Source: Gemmatimonadaceae bacterium (lineage in GTDB: Bacteria; Gemmatimonadota; Gemmatimonadetes; Gemmatimonadales; Gemmatimonadaceae). Taken from it: a stretch of DNA of 64,000 bases. The stretch lies in contig JABAQJ010000007.1 in NCBI GenBank assembly GCA_019186945.1, forward strand, positions 248,001 through 312,000. Reading direction: 5' to 3'. A program made the position numbers and the translations under genes. Below the pieces are notes generated by a model. That model saw only the letters and a list, made by a program, of their open reading frames with translations, ran no database searches and was not told the DNA's origin. Shown here one piece after another: positions 1-9,225 of the stretch (its first letter is position 1; each line of letters opens with the position of its first letter).

Positions 1-1
1 G

Positions 2-877
2 CTCGAGGATCCTGCGCACCCGAAGGTCATCTCCGAGTTCACCGAGGGCGTCACGTCCGGCGTTCACTCGGCCTTCATTTTCAGGCAGGAGAAGTACGGA
101 ACGCACATCTATTTGACGAACGACGGAACGGGCGCACTTCACGTCATCGATATCAATGACCCGTACCATCCGAAGGAAGTCGCCCAGTGGAAGACGCCCA
201 AGTCCTTCGGGGACGTCGGTCGCACGCTGCATGACATCGACGTGCAGGACGGGCTGCTCTACGGGTCGTGGTGGAACGATGGACTCGTTGTCCTCGATAT
301 CGGAAACGGCGTGAAAGGTGGCTCGCCTTCCGATCCGAAGTTCGTGTCGCAGTACAAGTACGACTTGAACGCGCTCTACAAGGACGTCGAGCAGACCGGT
401 GGTGCGGGTTTCATTCGTGGCACGCACACCGCCTGGCGCCACAAGAACTACGTGTTCATCGCCGACGAGGTCTTCCCGGCCGGCGGCGTGAAGGGCGCGA
501 AGGACGCGGCTGCGGGACGTGCGTATGGCCGGCTCCAGGTGCTCGACGTCACCGACATCGAGAAGCCGCGTTCGATTGCCTACTACGAGCCGGAATACGG
601 AGGCGTGCACAACGTATGGGTTGCCGGCGACACCCTCTACATGGGCGCTTACAACGCCGGCTTCCGTGCCTTCGACATCAGCGGCGAGTTGCTGGGGGAT
701 CTGCGTGCCCAGGGCCGGGAGATCGGCCACGTGAACACCGCGGACATGGATGGTCGCGTGCAGAACACCGCCATGACGTGGGGGGTTGTGGTCAAGAACG
801 GCCTCGCCTACGTCAACGACATGTACAACGGCCTCTGGATCGTAAGGATCGAACCGAAGCCCGCTGTCGTCCCCTGA
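2..877 (+). CDS. LVIVD-repeat beta-propeller protein, 5' end cut by the window
   Basis: The frame is open from the first bases of the window, so the gene begins upstream; about 291 codons are visible. Repeated units with the pattern 'hydrophobic-x-D-hydrophobic-x-D-P' are seen (for example LHVIDINDP, LVVLDIGNG, LQVLDVTDI, FRAFDISGE), which is the signature of LVIVD repeats that fold as beta-propeller blades in secreted or surface proteins of many environmental bacteria. Conserved histidines in HDIDV, GTHTAWRH and GGVHNVWV punctuate the blades. No catalytic motif is seen, so the role (binding or scaffolding outside the cytoplasm) is inference. The stop codon is followed after 24 bases by a strong hairpin shared with the convergent gene on the other strand. 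Confidence 0.75.
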   Translation, partial: LEDPAHPKVISEFTEGVTSGVHSAFIFRQEKYGTHIYLTNDGTGALHVIDINDPYHPKEVAQWKTPKSFGDVGRTLHDIDVQDGLLYGSWWNDGLVVLDIGNGVKGGSPSDPKFVSQYKYDLNALYKDVEQTGGAGFIRGTHTAWRHKNYVFIADEVFPAGGVKGAKDAAAGRAYGRLQVLDVTDIEKPRSIAYYEPEYGGVHNVWVAGDTLYMGAYNAGFRAFDISGELLGDLRAQGREIGHVNTADMDGRVQNTAMTWGVVVKNGLAYVNDMYNGLWIVRIEPKPAVVP

Positions 878-901
878 CTTCTGGACGTCCAGGATCCGCT
901 G

Positions 902-947
902 AACGACGCCGGCCGCGTGCGTATCGCGCACGCGGCCGGCGTCGTTT
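902..947. terminator. Bidirectional intrinsic terminator between convergent genes
   Basis: A perfect 20-bp inverted repeat (902-921 and 927-946) encloses a 5-nt loop and is followed on the plus strand by TTT; the minus-strand exit is weaker in T. It lies between the stop codons of the LVIVD gene (877) and the plug-like gene (959), exactly where a shared terminator is expected. Confidence 0.85.
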
Positions 948-958
948 CACGTTTGCAC

Positions 959-1354
959 CTACTTCTTGGTGATGACCTGGATAACGCCTTCGGTATGACC
1001 GGTCCCCCATTTCGTCGTTGCGTCTGACGGACTGTAATACCGGATCTCCTTGATGCTCGTGGCCACGATCGAGTTGAGCTGGTCGGGATATCCGTACTTC
1101 GCCTCGTCGAGGTACACGACGATCTCTCCGGCGCTGCCTTCGTCCGTCGACGACCCCACGCGCCGCTGCAGCATGCGCGGACGCAAACGCTTGATCGCAT
1201 CGTAGGCCGTGCCCACGTTGGCGTATTCGATCTCCGCCTGCGTGATCAGGTTCGCTCCGCCGGACTTGGGCTTCTCCTTCTTGACCGGATCCTGTGCCTG
1301 TGCCGATCCCGCAAGCAGCAACATGCTGCCGAGGACAAAGAACCATCGCCTCAT
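959..1354 (-). CDS. Small secreted plug-like protein (131 aa)
   Basis: The protein starts with a classic signal peptide (MRRWFFVLGSMLLLAGSAQAQ, cleavage after AQA). The mature part contains LITQAEIE..N..TAYDAIKRLRP followed by VVYLDE, then IKEIRYYSPSDATTKWG and ends GVIQVITKK. The closing pattern 'IexI..y....A...WG......G.I.v.TK' resembles the end of a TonB-receptor plug domain, but no beta-barrel follows. A strong Shine-Dalgarno (AAGGAGGAAC) sits just upstream of the ATG. The next gene upstream on the same strand (1472..1909) is a clear paralogue, so the pair is a tandem duplication. Function is unknown; an envelope location is supported by the signal peptide. Confidence 0.75.
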   Translation of the reverse strand: MRRWFFVLGSMLLLAGSAQAQDPVKKEKPKSGGANLITQAEIEYANVGTAYDAIKRLRPRMLQRRVGSSTDEGSAGEIVVYLDEAKYGYPDQLNSIVATSIKEIRYYSPSDATTKWGTGHTEGVIQVITKK

Positions 1355-1471
1355 GCGTTCCTCCTTGGTTGATCGCCCCGCTCGCCATCGCCGTCGATTC
1401 CGCGATGGATCCCCCGCTCAATGATAGCATCGGGCCGTCAGCCGCATGTGGCGTCGGCTGGCCCGCGTCGG

Positions 1472-1909
1472 TTACCGTTTCGTGTAGACGAGTATGGCGC
1501 CGCTGGCATGGTTCGTCCCCCATCGCGTCGTTGCTTCGCGCGCGTTCACATAACGGATCTCGCGCACGGTAACGGCCGGTATTTCGGCCAACCGGCTGGC
1601 GTCGCCAACGCGCACATCGTCCACGTACGCGACAACCGGGACCCGTGCGTCCGAAGCGCTCGTCGCCATCCGGTTACCGGTGCCACCCTGACGCAACGTC
1701 AACGCCCGCTGCCGCAGCATGTTCGGACGCAACGATTCCACGGCCTGGAGCGCAGTCCGGAAGTTGCCGCGCTCGATCTCGGCCAAAGTGATAAGGTCGC
1801 TCGACACTCCACTCGACGGACTCGCTGGCGGAGCGTTCGCGGACGCGCAAGCCAGCGATGCCACCAGCAGTAACCCGGTCGCGAGTCCTCGCCACGTTTC
1901 GTTTACCAT
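1472..1909 (-). CDS. Plug-like lipoprotein, paralogue of the neighbouring gene (145 aa)
   Basis: The N-terminus has a lipoprotein signal ending in SLACAS, with the Cys likely lipidated. The mature protein aligns by eye with the 959..1354 product over its whole length: DLITLAEIERGNF.TALQAVESLRPNMLRQR, a VVAYVDD strand, then VREIRYVNAREATTRWGTNHASG and ending ILVYTKR. This is again a plug-like C-terminus without a receptor barrel. AGGAGA lies at a good distance upstream of the ATG. The two genes are 117 bases apart and probably arose by duplication, one copy becoming a lipoprotein and the other a soluble periplasmic form. Binding partner and function are unknown. Confidence 0.72.
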   Translation of the reverse strand: MVNETWRGLATGLLLVASLACASANAPPASPSSGVSSDLITLAEIERGNFRTALQAVESLRPNMLRQRALTLRQGGTGNRMATSASDARVPVVAYVDDVRVGDASRLAEIPAVTVREIRYVNAREATTRWGTNHASGAILVYTKR

Positions 1910-1950
1910 CTGTATTCTCCTGCGCTTCCCGATTTCAACGCATTGAGGGT

Positions 1951-3411
1951 CTACACGAACGAGTAGCCGTCCAACATTGGCGGAAGAGCGACGTCCAGCG
2001 CACGAAGCGCAGACGGCATCACGTCGACAGTCCGTTGTGGCGTCGACCGCGTCGGCCGGTTGGTGAGCAGCGGAACCGACATATGATCCCGATGCAGTCC
2101 ACCATGCGCCGAGACATGCGGTATCGGCTCGTAACGCTTACGAAAATCCCACCCGCACCGGGCCGACACAATGATGTCGCCAGCTCGCGCTGAACCCGCC
2201 AGGCTGGCAATCTGAACGATGGCATCCGGATAGTCCGTCCCGAGCGTCGCCGCCAAGGCGTGTTCCGGTGACGCACGCTCCACCTCGCCGCACCCCAGTG
2301 GATCCCCGCTTACCGGACGATATGAGTACCTCGAGCCGCTGCGGACGATCCGTGCGACACCGCGTCCCGCTCCACGGATCTCGGTTTCGCCCGCCGATCG
2401 AGCCACAATGAGGAGATCGACGGAAGGACGTCCGATCAGTTCCCCCGCGAAGGCCCCCCATTGCTCCTCCAGCTCACCCCACCACGGCCGACCTTTCCGT
2501 GCAAGGTCGACGTACAGGTGTGCCATGGCATTGCCGCTCGGCATCACGGCAAGGTCGGCGCGACCAGCCCGTCGGATGACCCACGGGTGCGCCAAGGTGC
2601 GGATACCGAGCGCACGCGCCCAGGACGCAAGATCGTCGTGCCCATCGACTGCCGAATGGCCGTGGTCGCTCACCACCCACAAGTGCATGTTCTCCCAGCG
2701 ACCGGCACGCTCGGCGTCACGGCGGACTTCGGCAACGCAATCGTCGATGACCTGGAGCGCCGAGATCACCTCGGGAGCATCATGGCCACAGGCGTGAGAC
2801 ACCTTGTCCGCTCCGGTGAAAGCGGCGAAGGTGAACGCGGGGCGCTCTTCCCGGATGCGGCGAGCGACGGTCGTCGCCAGCGCGCGATCGATCGCCAGCC
2901 ATCCCTGGAGGTTGCCGAGGAAGTGCGTTACGGCCGCACGGGCGGCAAAGCCGGCTCCTCTCGCCACGCGCCGCGAAGCCGCCAGCCCGCGCTGAATCAC
3001 GCTCAGGGAGCCTAACGAATCCGGAACAAGTTCGAAGATCGTGGGTGCGTCGGGAGTGAGGTCGGCATCCACGTACCGCATCTCGATGCCCACGTACGAC
3101 CGCGAGCGCCCGAGTGGAGTCCACGCCGACCCGCATCGGTCGAACCACCTGAGCCCGGGCAAGCCTGCTGGCCCTGGCAACCGGCCCAGAAGAAACGGAG
3201 CGTAGCCCACGCCGGTCACCGAGGGGAACGCCGCCGTGACCGTGGACAGGGATCCGTCGCGCGACAGTGCCGCCATGGCCGGCACGTCGCCGCGTGCGAC
3301 CGCGGATGCGAGCGTGTCCGGCCGCACGCCATCGGCTACCAGAATCACGACGGATTTCACCTGCCAGAGCAATCGAAGGAGACAGATGGAACTTAGCGTA
3401 TGACGCGCCAA
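1951..3411 (-). CDS. Type I phosphodiesterase / nucleotide pyrophosphatase family protein
   Basis: The sequence carries the metal-binding pattern of the alkaline phosphatase superfamily (PF01663 branch): ILVADGVRPDTL near the N-terminus, GADKVSHACGHD in the middle, VVSDHGHSAVDGH, and SAHGGLHRDH near the C-terminus. These supply the Asp/His ligands for two metals, so hydrolysis of a phosphodiester or pyrophosphate is likely, substrate unknown. The start is uncertain: TTG at 3409-3411 has a GAGG-type site 8 nt upstream, while GTG at 3358-3360 would begin directly at the first core strand. The codon TTA in DSLGS lies in one of the recurring CGTTAGG motifs (3011-3017). No operon partner is obvious. 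Confidence 0.72.
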   Translation of the reverse strand: MARHTLSSICLLRLLWQVKSVVILVADGVRPDTLASAVARGDVPAMAALSRDGSLSTVTAAFPSVTGVGYAPFLLGRLPGPAGLPGLRWFDRCGSAWTPLGRSRSYVGIEMRYVDADLTPDAPTIFELVPDSLGSLSVIQRGLAASRRVARGAGFAARAAVTHFLGNLQGWLAIDRALATTVARRIREERPAFTFAAFTGADKVSHACGHDAPEVISALQVIDDCVAEVRRDAERAGRWENMHLWVVSDHGHSAVDGHDDLASWARALGIRTLAHPWVIRRAGRADLAVMPSGNAMAHLYVDLARKGRPWWGELEEQWGAFAGELIGRPSVDLLIVARSAGETEIRGAGRGVARIVRSGSRYSYRPVSGDPLGCGEVERASPEHALAATLGTDYPDAIVQIASLAGSARAGDIIVSARCGWDFRKRYEPIPHVSAHGGLHRDHMSVPLLTNRPTRSTPQRTVDVMPSALRALDVALPPMLDGYSFV

Positions 3412-3506
3412 TGCTCCGTCCTCGCTAGCCGCTCCGGATGGCGCTCGGTAAAATCAACGCACCGGCGGCATGCCGCTTTTCATCCGGTTCCCTCTGACCA
3501 TTCCCG

Positions 3507-4501
3507 ATGCCACAAGGAGACTCGGCGGCCGTCCGACCTGACGACGACAACGACAATGACGCACCGTTCCCGATCCAGGATGCCGATCCGGCCCCGGGCG
3601 CCCGCTCGGCCTCCGGTAAGCGCATCGATCCGGAGGCACGCGCGGTTGCCCAGAAGAACTCCATCGAGGGACTGAAGGAGCGTACCGAGGCCGGACACCT
3701 CGCCGCCGGACGGCAACCGCCGTCTTCTCAGCCCGGTGCGCGCACCAGCGGCGCACATCGCGCAATCGACACGGCCATTCGCGACGCACTTCCGATGACG
3801 GAAGACGCCAAGCTGCTGCAGGGATCGAGTCGTCCGGACAACTTCACGCAGACGGATCCCTGGCGCGTCATGCGGATCATGAGCGAGTTCATCGAGGGTT
3901 TCGATGTCCTCGCAGATGTAGAAAAGGGCGTCACGATTTTCGGGTCGGCACGCACCGGCCCCGACGACCCGATGTACCGGGCGTCGCAGGAGACCGCACG
4001 CCTGCTGGCAGCAGCCGGCTTCACTATCATCACCGGTGCGGGGCCGGGCATCATGGAGGCGGCGAACAAAGGAGCACGTGACGGCGGTGGGCGTTCCATC
4101 GGCTGCAACATCGAGCTCCCGTTCGAGCAGGGTGCGAACCCCTACCTCGATACGCTCATCAACTTCCGCTACTTCTTCGTACGGAAGACGATGTTCATCA
4201 AGTACTCGAACGCCTTCATCATTTTTCCCGGCGGTTTCGGTACGCTCGATGAGCTGTTCGAGGCCCTCACCCTGATCCAGACCGGCAAGATCTATCACTT
4301 CCCGGTCATCCTCTTCGGACGGCACTACTGGGCCGCGCTCGTCAGGTGGCTGCATACCCGGGTGGTTGGCGAACGCAAGATCTCCGCAGGTGACCTTGAC
4401 CTCATGCTGTTGACCGACGACCCTCGAGAAGCCGCGGACGCCGTGATCGAGGCGTACGACGCGCAGATCGCCGCCGCCCGGCGGCGCACGGGAGAAACAC
4501 G

Positions 4502-4505
<4 letters not shown>
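3507..4505 (+). CDS. LOG-family protein (lysine decarboxylase-like fold, phosphoribohydrolase)
   Basis: Residues from about 130 onward show the Rossmann-like LOG/TIGR00730 fold: [27 protein letters not shown], and the hallmark [12 protein letters not shown] that binds the nucleotide phosphate. LOG enzymes release the base from nucleoside 5'-monophosphates; the substrate here cannot be told. The first ~100 residues are acidic, low-complexity and not part of the family, so the protein is longer than the usual ~200-240 aa. No clear Shine-Dalgarno precedes the ATG, and a later start is possible. The stop overlaps the start of the next gene by ATGA (4502-4505), so the two are translationally coupled. 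Confidence 0.8.
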
Positions 4506-5776
<1,271 letters not shown>

Positions 5777-5832
5777 CCAGCCGTCTTTCGGTTGTGTGCG
5801 CCGGCAGGCGACATTACCTTCAAGACTACGAT

Positions 5833-5869
5833 AGCGCCCGGCCACGCGACGGCCGGGCGCTCCCCTTTT
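5833..5869 (+). terminator. Hairpin with T tract between the DHS-like gene and greA
   Basis: A perfect 11-bp stem (5833-5843 with 5851-5861), 7-nt loop, followed by CCCCTTTT. It ends 17 bases before the greA ATG, so it either terminates the LOG/DHS operon or sits in the greA leader as an attenuator. Confidence 0.8.
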
Positions 5870-5886
5870 GGTACGGGACGCTGATC

Positions 5887-6354
5887 ATGATCGAAGATCT
5901 CAAGCAGAAGCTCAGCGCCGAAGCCGAAAAGCTCCAGCATGAGCTGAACGTCGTGCTTCCCAACGAGATCCGAAAGGCCGTGGAACTGGGTGACCTCCGC
6001 GAGAACTCGGAATACAAGTCGGCCTTGGAGCGCCAGCAGTTCGTGCAGGCGCGCCTTGGGCAACTGCGACAGCGGCTTTCCAAGCTCGCCACCATCGACA
6101 TCGCACAGATCGCACGCGACACGGTCGGATTGGGCTCGCGAGTTGTCGTCGAGTGCGAGGAAACCCGTTCGATCGAGACCTACCACCTGGTTTTCGGCGA
6201 CTCCGAGGATTTCGACGAAGGGCACGTGACGATGTCGTCGCCGATCGGTCGGGCTCTGGTCGGGAAAGCGGTGGGCGAGGTCGTGTTCCTGCGCCTGCCG
6301 ACGCGCACACGGCGTCTGCGGATCACACAGCTGGTGACGATCCACGGCTCCTAG
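5887..6354 (+). CDS. greA: Transcription elongation factor GreA
   Basis: The 155-residue product has the normal GreA length and order: an N-terminal antiparallel coiled coil (from KQKLSAEAEKLQHELN to LSKLATIDIAQ) whose tip bears GDLRENSEYKSA, the acidic loop that enters the polymerase secondary channel and stimulates transcript cleavage, then a C-terminal FKBP-like domain with SPIGRALVGKAVGEVV. The ATG at 5887 was chosen because the upstream in-frame extension does not resemble the family and would read through the terminator hairpin. Only a weak GGGACG-like site precedes it. It rescues backtracked RNA polymerase in the cytoplasm. Confidence 0.93.
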   Translation: MIEDLKQKLSAEAEKLQHELNVVLPNEIRKAVELGDLRENSEYKSALERQQFVQARLGQLRQRLSKLATIDIAQIARDTVGLGSRVVVECEETRSIETYHLVFGDSEDFDEGHVTMSSPIGRALVGKAVGEVVFLRLPTRTRRLRITQLVTIHGS

Positions 6355-6453
6355 CTCTGCGGACCGACAGCGCAGGTCTTCTTGCCCCACCGTGGTATAG
6401 CTGGCAGACTTCGGATGCGAAGCTGGCGTCCGTAGCGCTCGAGGAGGTGCCGA

Positions 6454-7158
6454 ATGTGGAGACTTCCGGTGGCGGTCGCGTTCCTGGCGGTCGTTGCATC
6501 CGATGCGATGTCGGCACAGACGATTCGCGGTACGTTACGAGTCTCCGACGAAGATGCCGCTGCGGTCAATGCCCGCGTATGGCTGGTCAATCGGCGTGGC
6601 GTCACCGTCGATACGACGCGCAGCCGCGACTTGGGGCGGTTTGAGCTGAAGGCGCCGTTCGCAGGGGAGTTCCGTGTCGTCGTCCGGCGGATCGGCTACA
6701 CCCCGGAACACACGGACTACATTCGACTGCGCGAAGGCGAGGTACGCGAGGAGGTCATCAACCTCCTTTCCGTCCGCGTGCTGCCCACCGTCGAGGTTTC
6801 GGTCTCGAGGGACACCCGCCGTCTCTTCGGGATCAACACCAATTCGTTGGGGCGAAGCCAGTTCCTCCGTCCCGAGCAGGTCGACCGGCTGCGCCCGTTC
6901 TCCCTCGACATGACGGACCTGCTCCGCCACGCCAACATCGCCAGTGTTCAGGTCCGGGATCTTGGCGGGGGCGACACCTGCGTCCAGGTGCGATCCTTCC
7001 TCGGCGGATGCGCCGCGATCTATCTCGATGGGCTCTGGCTCGGCGATGTGTTGCCGCCGCTCGGGGCGATGGAGATCGAATCCTTTCTGGTCCTCCGTCC
7101 GAACGACAGCGTGCTCGTGCCGGGAGGTGGGGCCCTCATGATCTTCACGGGGCGGTGA
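6454..7158 (+). CDS. Secreted CarboxypepD_reg-like plus plug-like protein (234 aa)
   Basis: A signal peptide ending in AMSAQ is followed by a beta-sandwich of the carboxypeptidase regulatory type (IRGTLRVSDED, NARVWLVN, DLGRFELKAPFAGEFRVVVRRIGY). The second half (CVQVRSFLGGCAAIYLDGLWLGDVLPPLGAMEIESFLV, ending GGALMIFTGR) resembles a TonB plug with two cysteines that may form a disulfide, but no barrel follows. A very good ribosome site (GAGGAGGTG) precedes the ATG. The layout matches the product of 54972..55805, so this is a lineage family of barrel-less proteins. Function unknown; envelope location likely. Confidence 0.72.
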   Translation: MWRLPVAVAFLAVVASDAMSAQTIRGTLRVSDEDAAAVNARVWLVNRRGVTVDTTRSRDLGRFELKAPFAGEFRVVVRRIGYTPEHTDYIRLREGEVREEVINLLSVRVLPTVEVSVSRDTRRLFGINTNSLGRSQFLRPEQVDRLRPFSLDMTDLLRHANIASVQVRDLGGGDTCVQVRSFLGGCAAIYLDGLWLGDVLPPLGAMEIESFLVLRPNDSVLVPGGGALMIFTGR

Positions 7159-7213
7159 CGCATCCGGCTCCTCGGCGCCGCGCCTTTCTTCACCGCACGG
7201 ACGAGCGCGGCGC

Positions 7214-7834
7214 ATGACGCAAGGCGAGGGACGCGAGCGCTGGGCGGACAGGTACGCGCAGGCAGGCGCCGAGGACAAGGCGGGCTCGACGTGGCTGCTC
7301 GAGGCAGCCATGTCGCTCCCGCCAGACGCAACGATCGTCGATCTGGCCGGCGGGCTCGGGCGGCACGCGCGCCCGCTCGCCGCCCAAGGGAGACGAGTAG
7401 TCGTCGTGGATTTCGTCGAATCGGCGCTGCGTGTGGCGCGAGACCGTGCACCCCGGGTGGAAGTCGTCACCGCCGATATCTGGCAGTTACCCTTCGGCCG
7501 CGACTCGCTCGATGCCATCCTCGTCGCCAACTTCCTCGAACGCGATTTCTTCCCGACTCTCAAGGGACTGCTGCGGCCAGGCGGCTTCCTCCTCTACGAA
7601 ACCTACACCGTCGCGCACGCGGCCCTCGTGACCGCAGGCGAAGCGCGCGCTCCCCGTTCGCCCCGCTACATGCTCGAAGAGGGTGAACTGCTCCGATTGG
7701 TGTCACCGCTCGAGGTTCTCGCCTCACGAGAGGGCACGGTAGACGACGCAGCGGGGCGTCGTGCGTGTGCATCGGTGCTCGCGCGTCGCGCCGAGGCATC
7801 GGACGCAGGCACGCCGCGGGCCCGCATGGGCTGA
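7214..7834 (+). CDS. Class I SAM-dependent methyltransferase (TehB/UbiE-like)
   Basis: The motif TIVDLAGGLGRHARPLAAQG is a motif I SAM-binding loop, followed by VVVVDFVESALRVARDRAP (motif II acidic turn) and DAILVANFLERDFFPTLKGLLRPGGFLLYETYT (motifs III and post-III). The first residues RERWADRYAQAG are typical of small TehB/methyltransferase-11 proteins. The substrate cannot be told. The C-terminal ~25 residues are variable. The gene lies between a secreted protein and the beta-oxidation genes with no overlap, so it is probably its own unit. Confidence 0.8.
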   Translation: MTQGEGRERWADRYAQAGAEDKAGSTWLLEAAMSLPPDATIVDLAGGLGRHARPLAAQGRRVVVVDFVESALRVARDRAPRVEVVTADIWQLPFGRDSLDAILVANFLERDFFPTLKGLLRPGGFLLYETYTVAHAALVTAGEARAPRSPRYMLEEGELLRLVSPLEVLASREGTVDDAAGRRACASVLARRAEASDAGTPRARMG

Positions 7835-7899
7835 CACCGGCCGCGGACCGCGGTAACGATGCCACTCCCGAGAGCCCGCGCCTTCCGTACCTTTCCCCC

Positions 7900-9195
7900 A
7901 TGTCCACGTATGGAAATGGTCGGCGAGTCGCCGTCGTCGCGGGCATTCGTACGCCGTTCGCACGGGCGGGAACGCTCTTCCGCTCGATGTCGGCGATCGA
8001 TCTCGGCAGAGTCTGCGTCGCGGAGCTGATACAGCGGTTCGACGTGCCCGGTCGGGAAGTCGACCTCCTCGTTTTCGGCACCGTGGTTCCGTCCGTGCAA
8101 GCGCCGAACATCGCGCGCGAGGTGTCACTGATCCCGCATCTGCCCAAGGGAGTACAGGCGCACACTGTCGGTCGTGCCTGCGCCTCCGCCAACCAGGCGA
8201 TCACGGATGCCGCCGACCAAATCGTACTGGGCCACGCCCACGTGGCGATCGCCGGCGGCGCCGAGTGCTTGTCGAACGTCCCCATCCTGCACTCGAGGGG
8301 ATTTGCCGACGCTTTGCTGGCTGCCTCCAAAGCCAAGACGTTAGGCGGGCGGATGCAGGCGCTATCGAAGATCCGCCCGCGGGATCTCGTGCCGGTCACA
8401 CCGGCGATCGCCGAGCCCACCACTGGGGAGACCATGGGGCAATCGGCGGACAAGATGGCCAAGATCAACGGCATCACTCGCGACGAACAGGATCGGTTCG
8501 CGCTCCGGTCCCACAGGCTCGCGTGGGCGGGAACGAGCGATGGCCGGTTGACAGCGGAGATAGCTCCGGTCTGGGTGCCGCCCCGTTTCGAATCCGCCGT
8601 CACGAGCGACAACGGTATTCGCGAGGACACCAATCTCGAACAGCTGAACGCGTTGAAGCCGGTGTTCGACCGGCGATATGGTTCCGTCACCGCGGGGAAC
8701 GCGTCTCCCCTGACGGATGGTGCGGCTGCCGTGCTGCTAATGAGCGAGGAGCGGGCCAAAGTCCTCGGGTACCAACCCCTCGGCTTCATTCGCTCCTACG
8801 CATATGCGGCCCTGGATCCGGGTGAGCAGTTGCTCCAGGCGCCCGTGCTGGCCGCACCCGTTGCGCTGGCGCGCGCGGGCCTGAGTCTGGATCAGATCGA
8901 TCTGATCGAGATGCACGAAGCCTTTGCCGCCCAGGTGCTCTGCAACCTCGAGGGATTCGAGTCGCAGGCCTGGGCAGAGCGCGGCGGATTCGTGTCGCCG
9001 GTGGGAAAGGTGGACCGCGCAAGGCTGAATGTCATGGGTGGTTCGATCGCCATCGGACATCCTTTCGGAGCGACCGGAGCGCGAATGCTCACGACGCTGC
9101 TGAACGAACTCCGTCGAAGGGGCGGTGCGTATGGACTCCTGACGGTGTGCGCTGCCGGTGGGATGGGAAGCGCGATGGTGTTGGAACGTGAATAG
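7900..9195 (+). CDS. fadI: Acetyl-CoA acyltransferase (3-ketoacyl-CoA thiolase), FadI type
   Basis: A 431-residue thiolase. The nucleophile lies in VGRACASANQAI, the two C-terminal catalytic regions in IEMHEAFAAQV (His) and VCAAGGMGSAMVLE (Cys), with the glycine loop IGHPFGATGARM between them. Length and the RACASANQ context fit the FadI branch that pairs with FadJ. It performs the thiolytic last step of fatty-acid beta-oxidation. The ATG at 7900 was chosen because the upstream in-frame sequence is not family-like; there is no Shine-Dalgarno, but TACCTT lies 6 bases before the ATG, so a leaderless message is possible. The next gene, 30 bases downstream, encodes the partner subunit. A TTA leucine codon lies in a CGTTAGG motif at 8339. 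Confidence 0.9.
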   Translation: MSTYGNGRRVAVVAGIRTPFARAGTLFRSMSAIDLGRVCVAELIQRFDVPGREVDLLVFGTVVPSVQAPNIAREVSLIPHLPKGVQAHTVGRACASANQAITDAADQIVLGHAHVAIAGGAECLSNVPILHSRGFADALLAASKAKTLGGRMQALSKIRPRDLVPVTPAIAEPTTGETMGQSADKMAKINGITRDEQDRFALRSHRLAWAGTSDGRLTAEIAPVWVPPRFESAVTSDNGIREDTNLEQLNALKPVFDRRYGSVTAGNASPLTDGAAAVLLMSEERAKVLGYQPLGFIRSYAYAALDPGEQLLQAPVLAAPVALARAGLSLDQIDLIEMHEAFAAQVLCNLEGFESQAWAERGGFVSPVGKVDRARLNVMGGSIAIGHPFGATGARMLTTLLNELRRRGGAYGLLTVCAAGGMGSAMVLERE

Positions 9196-9225
9196 CCAGG
9201 CGCACCGAATCCCGGCCTGCCCGCG

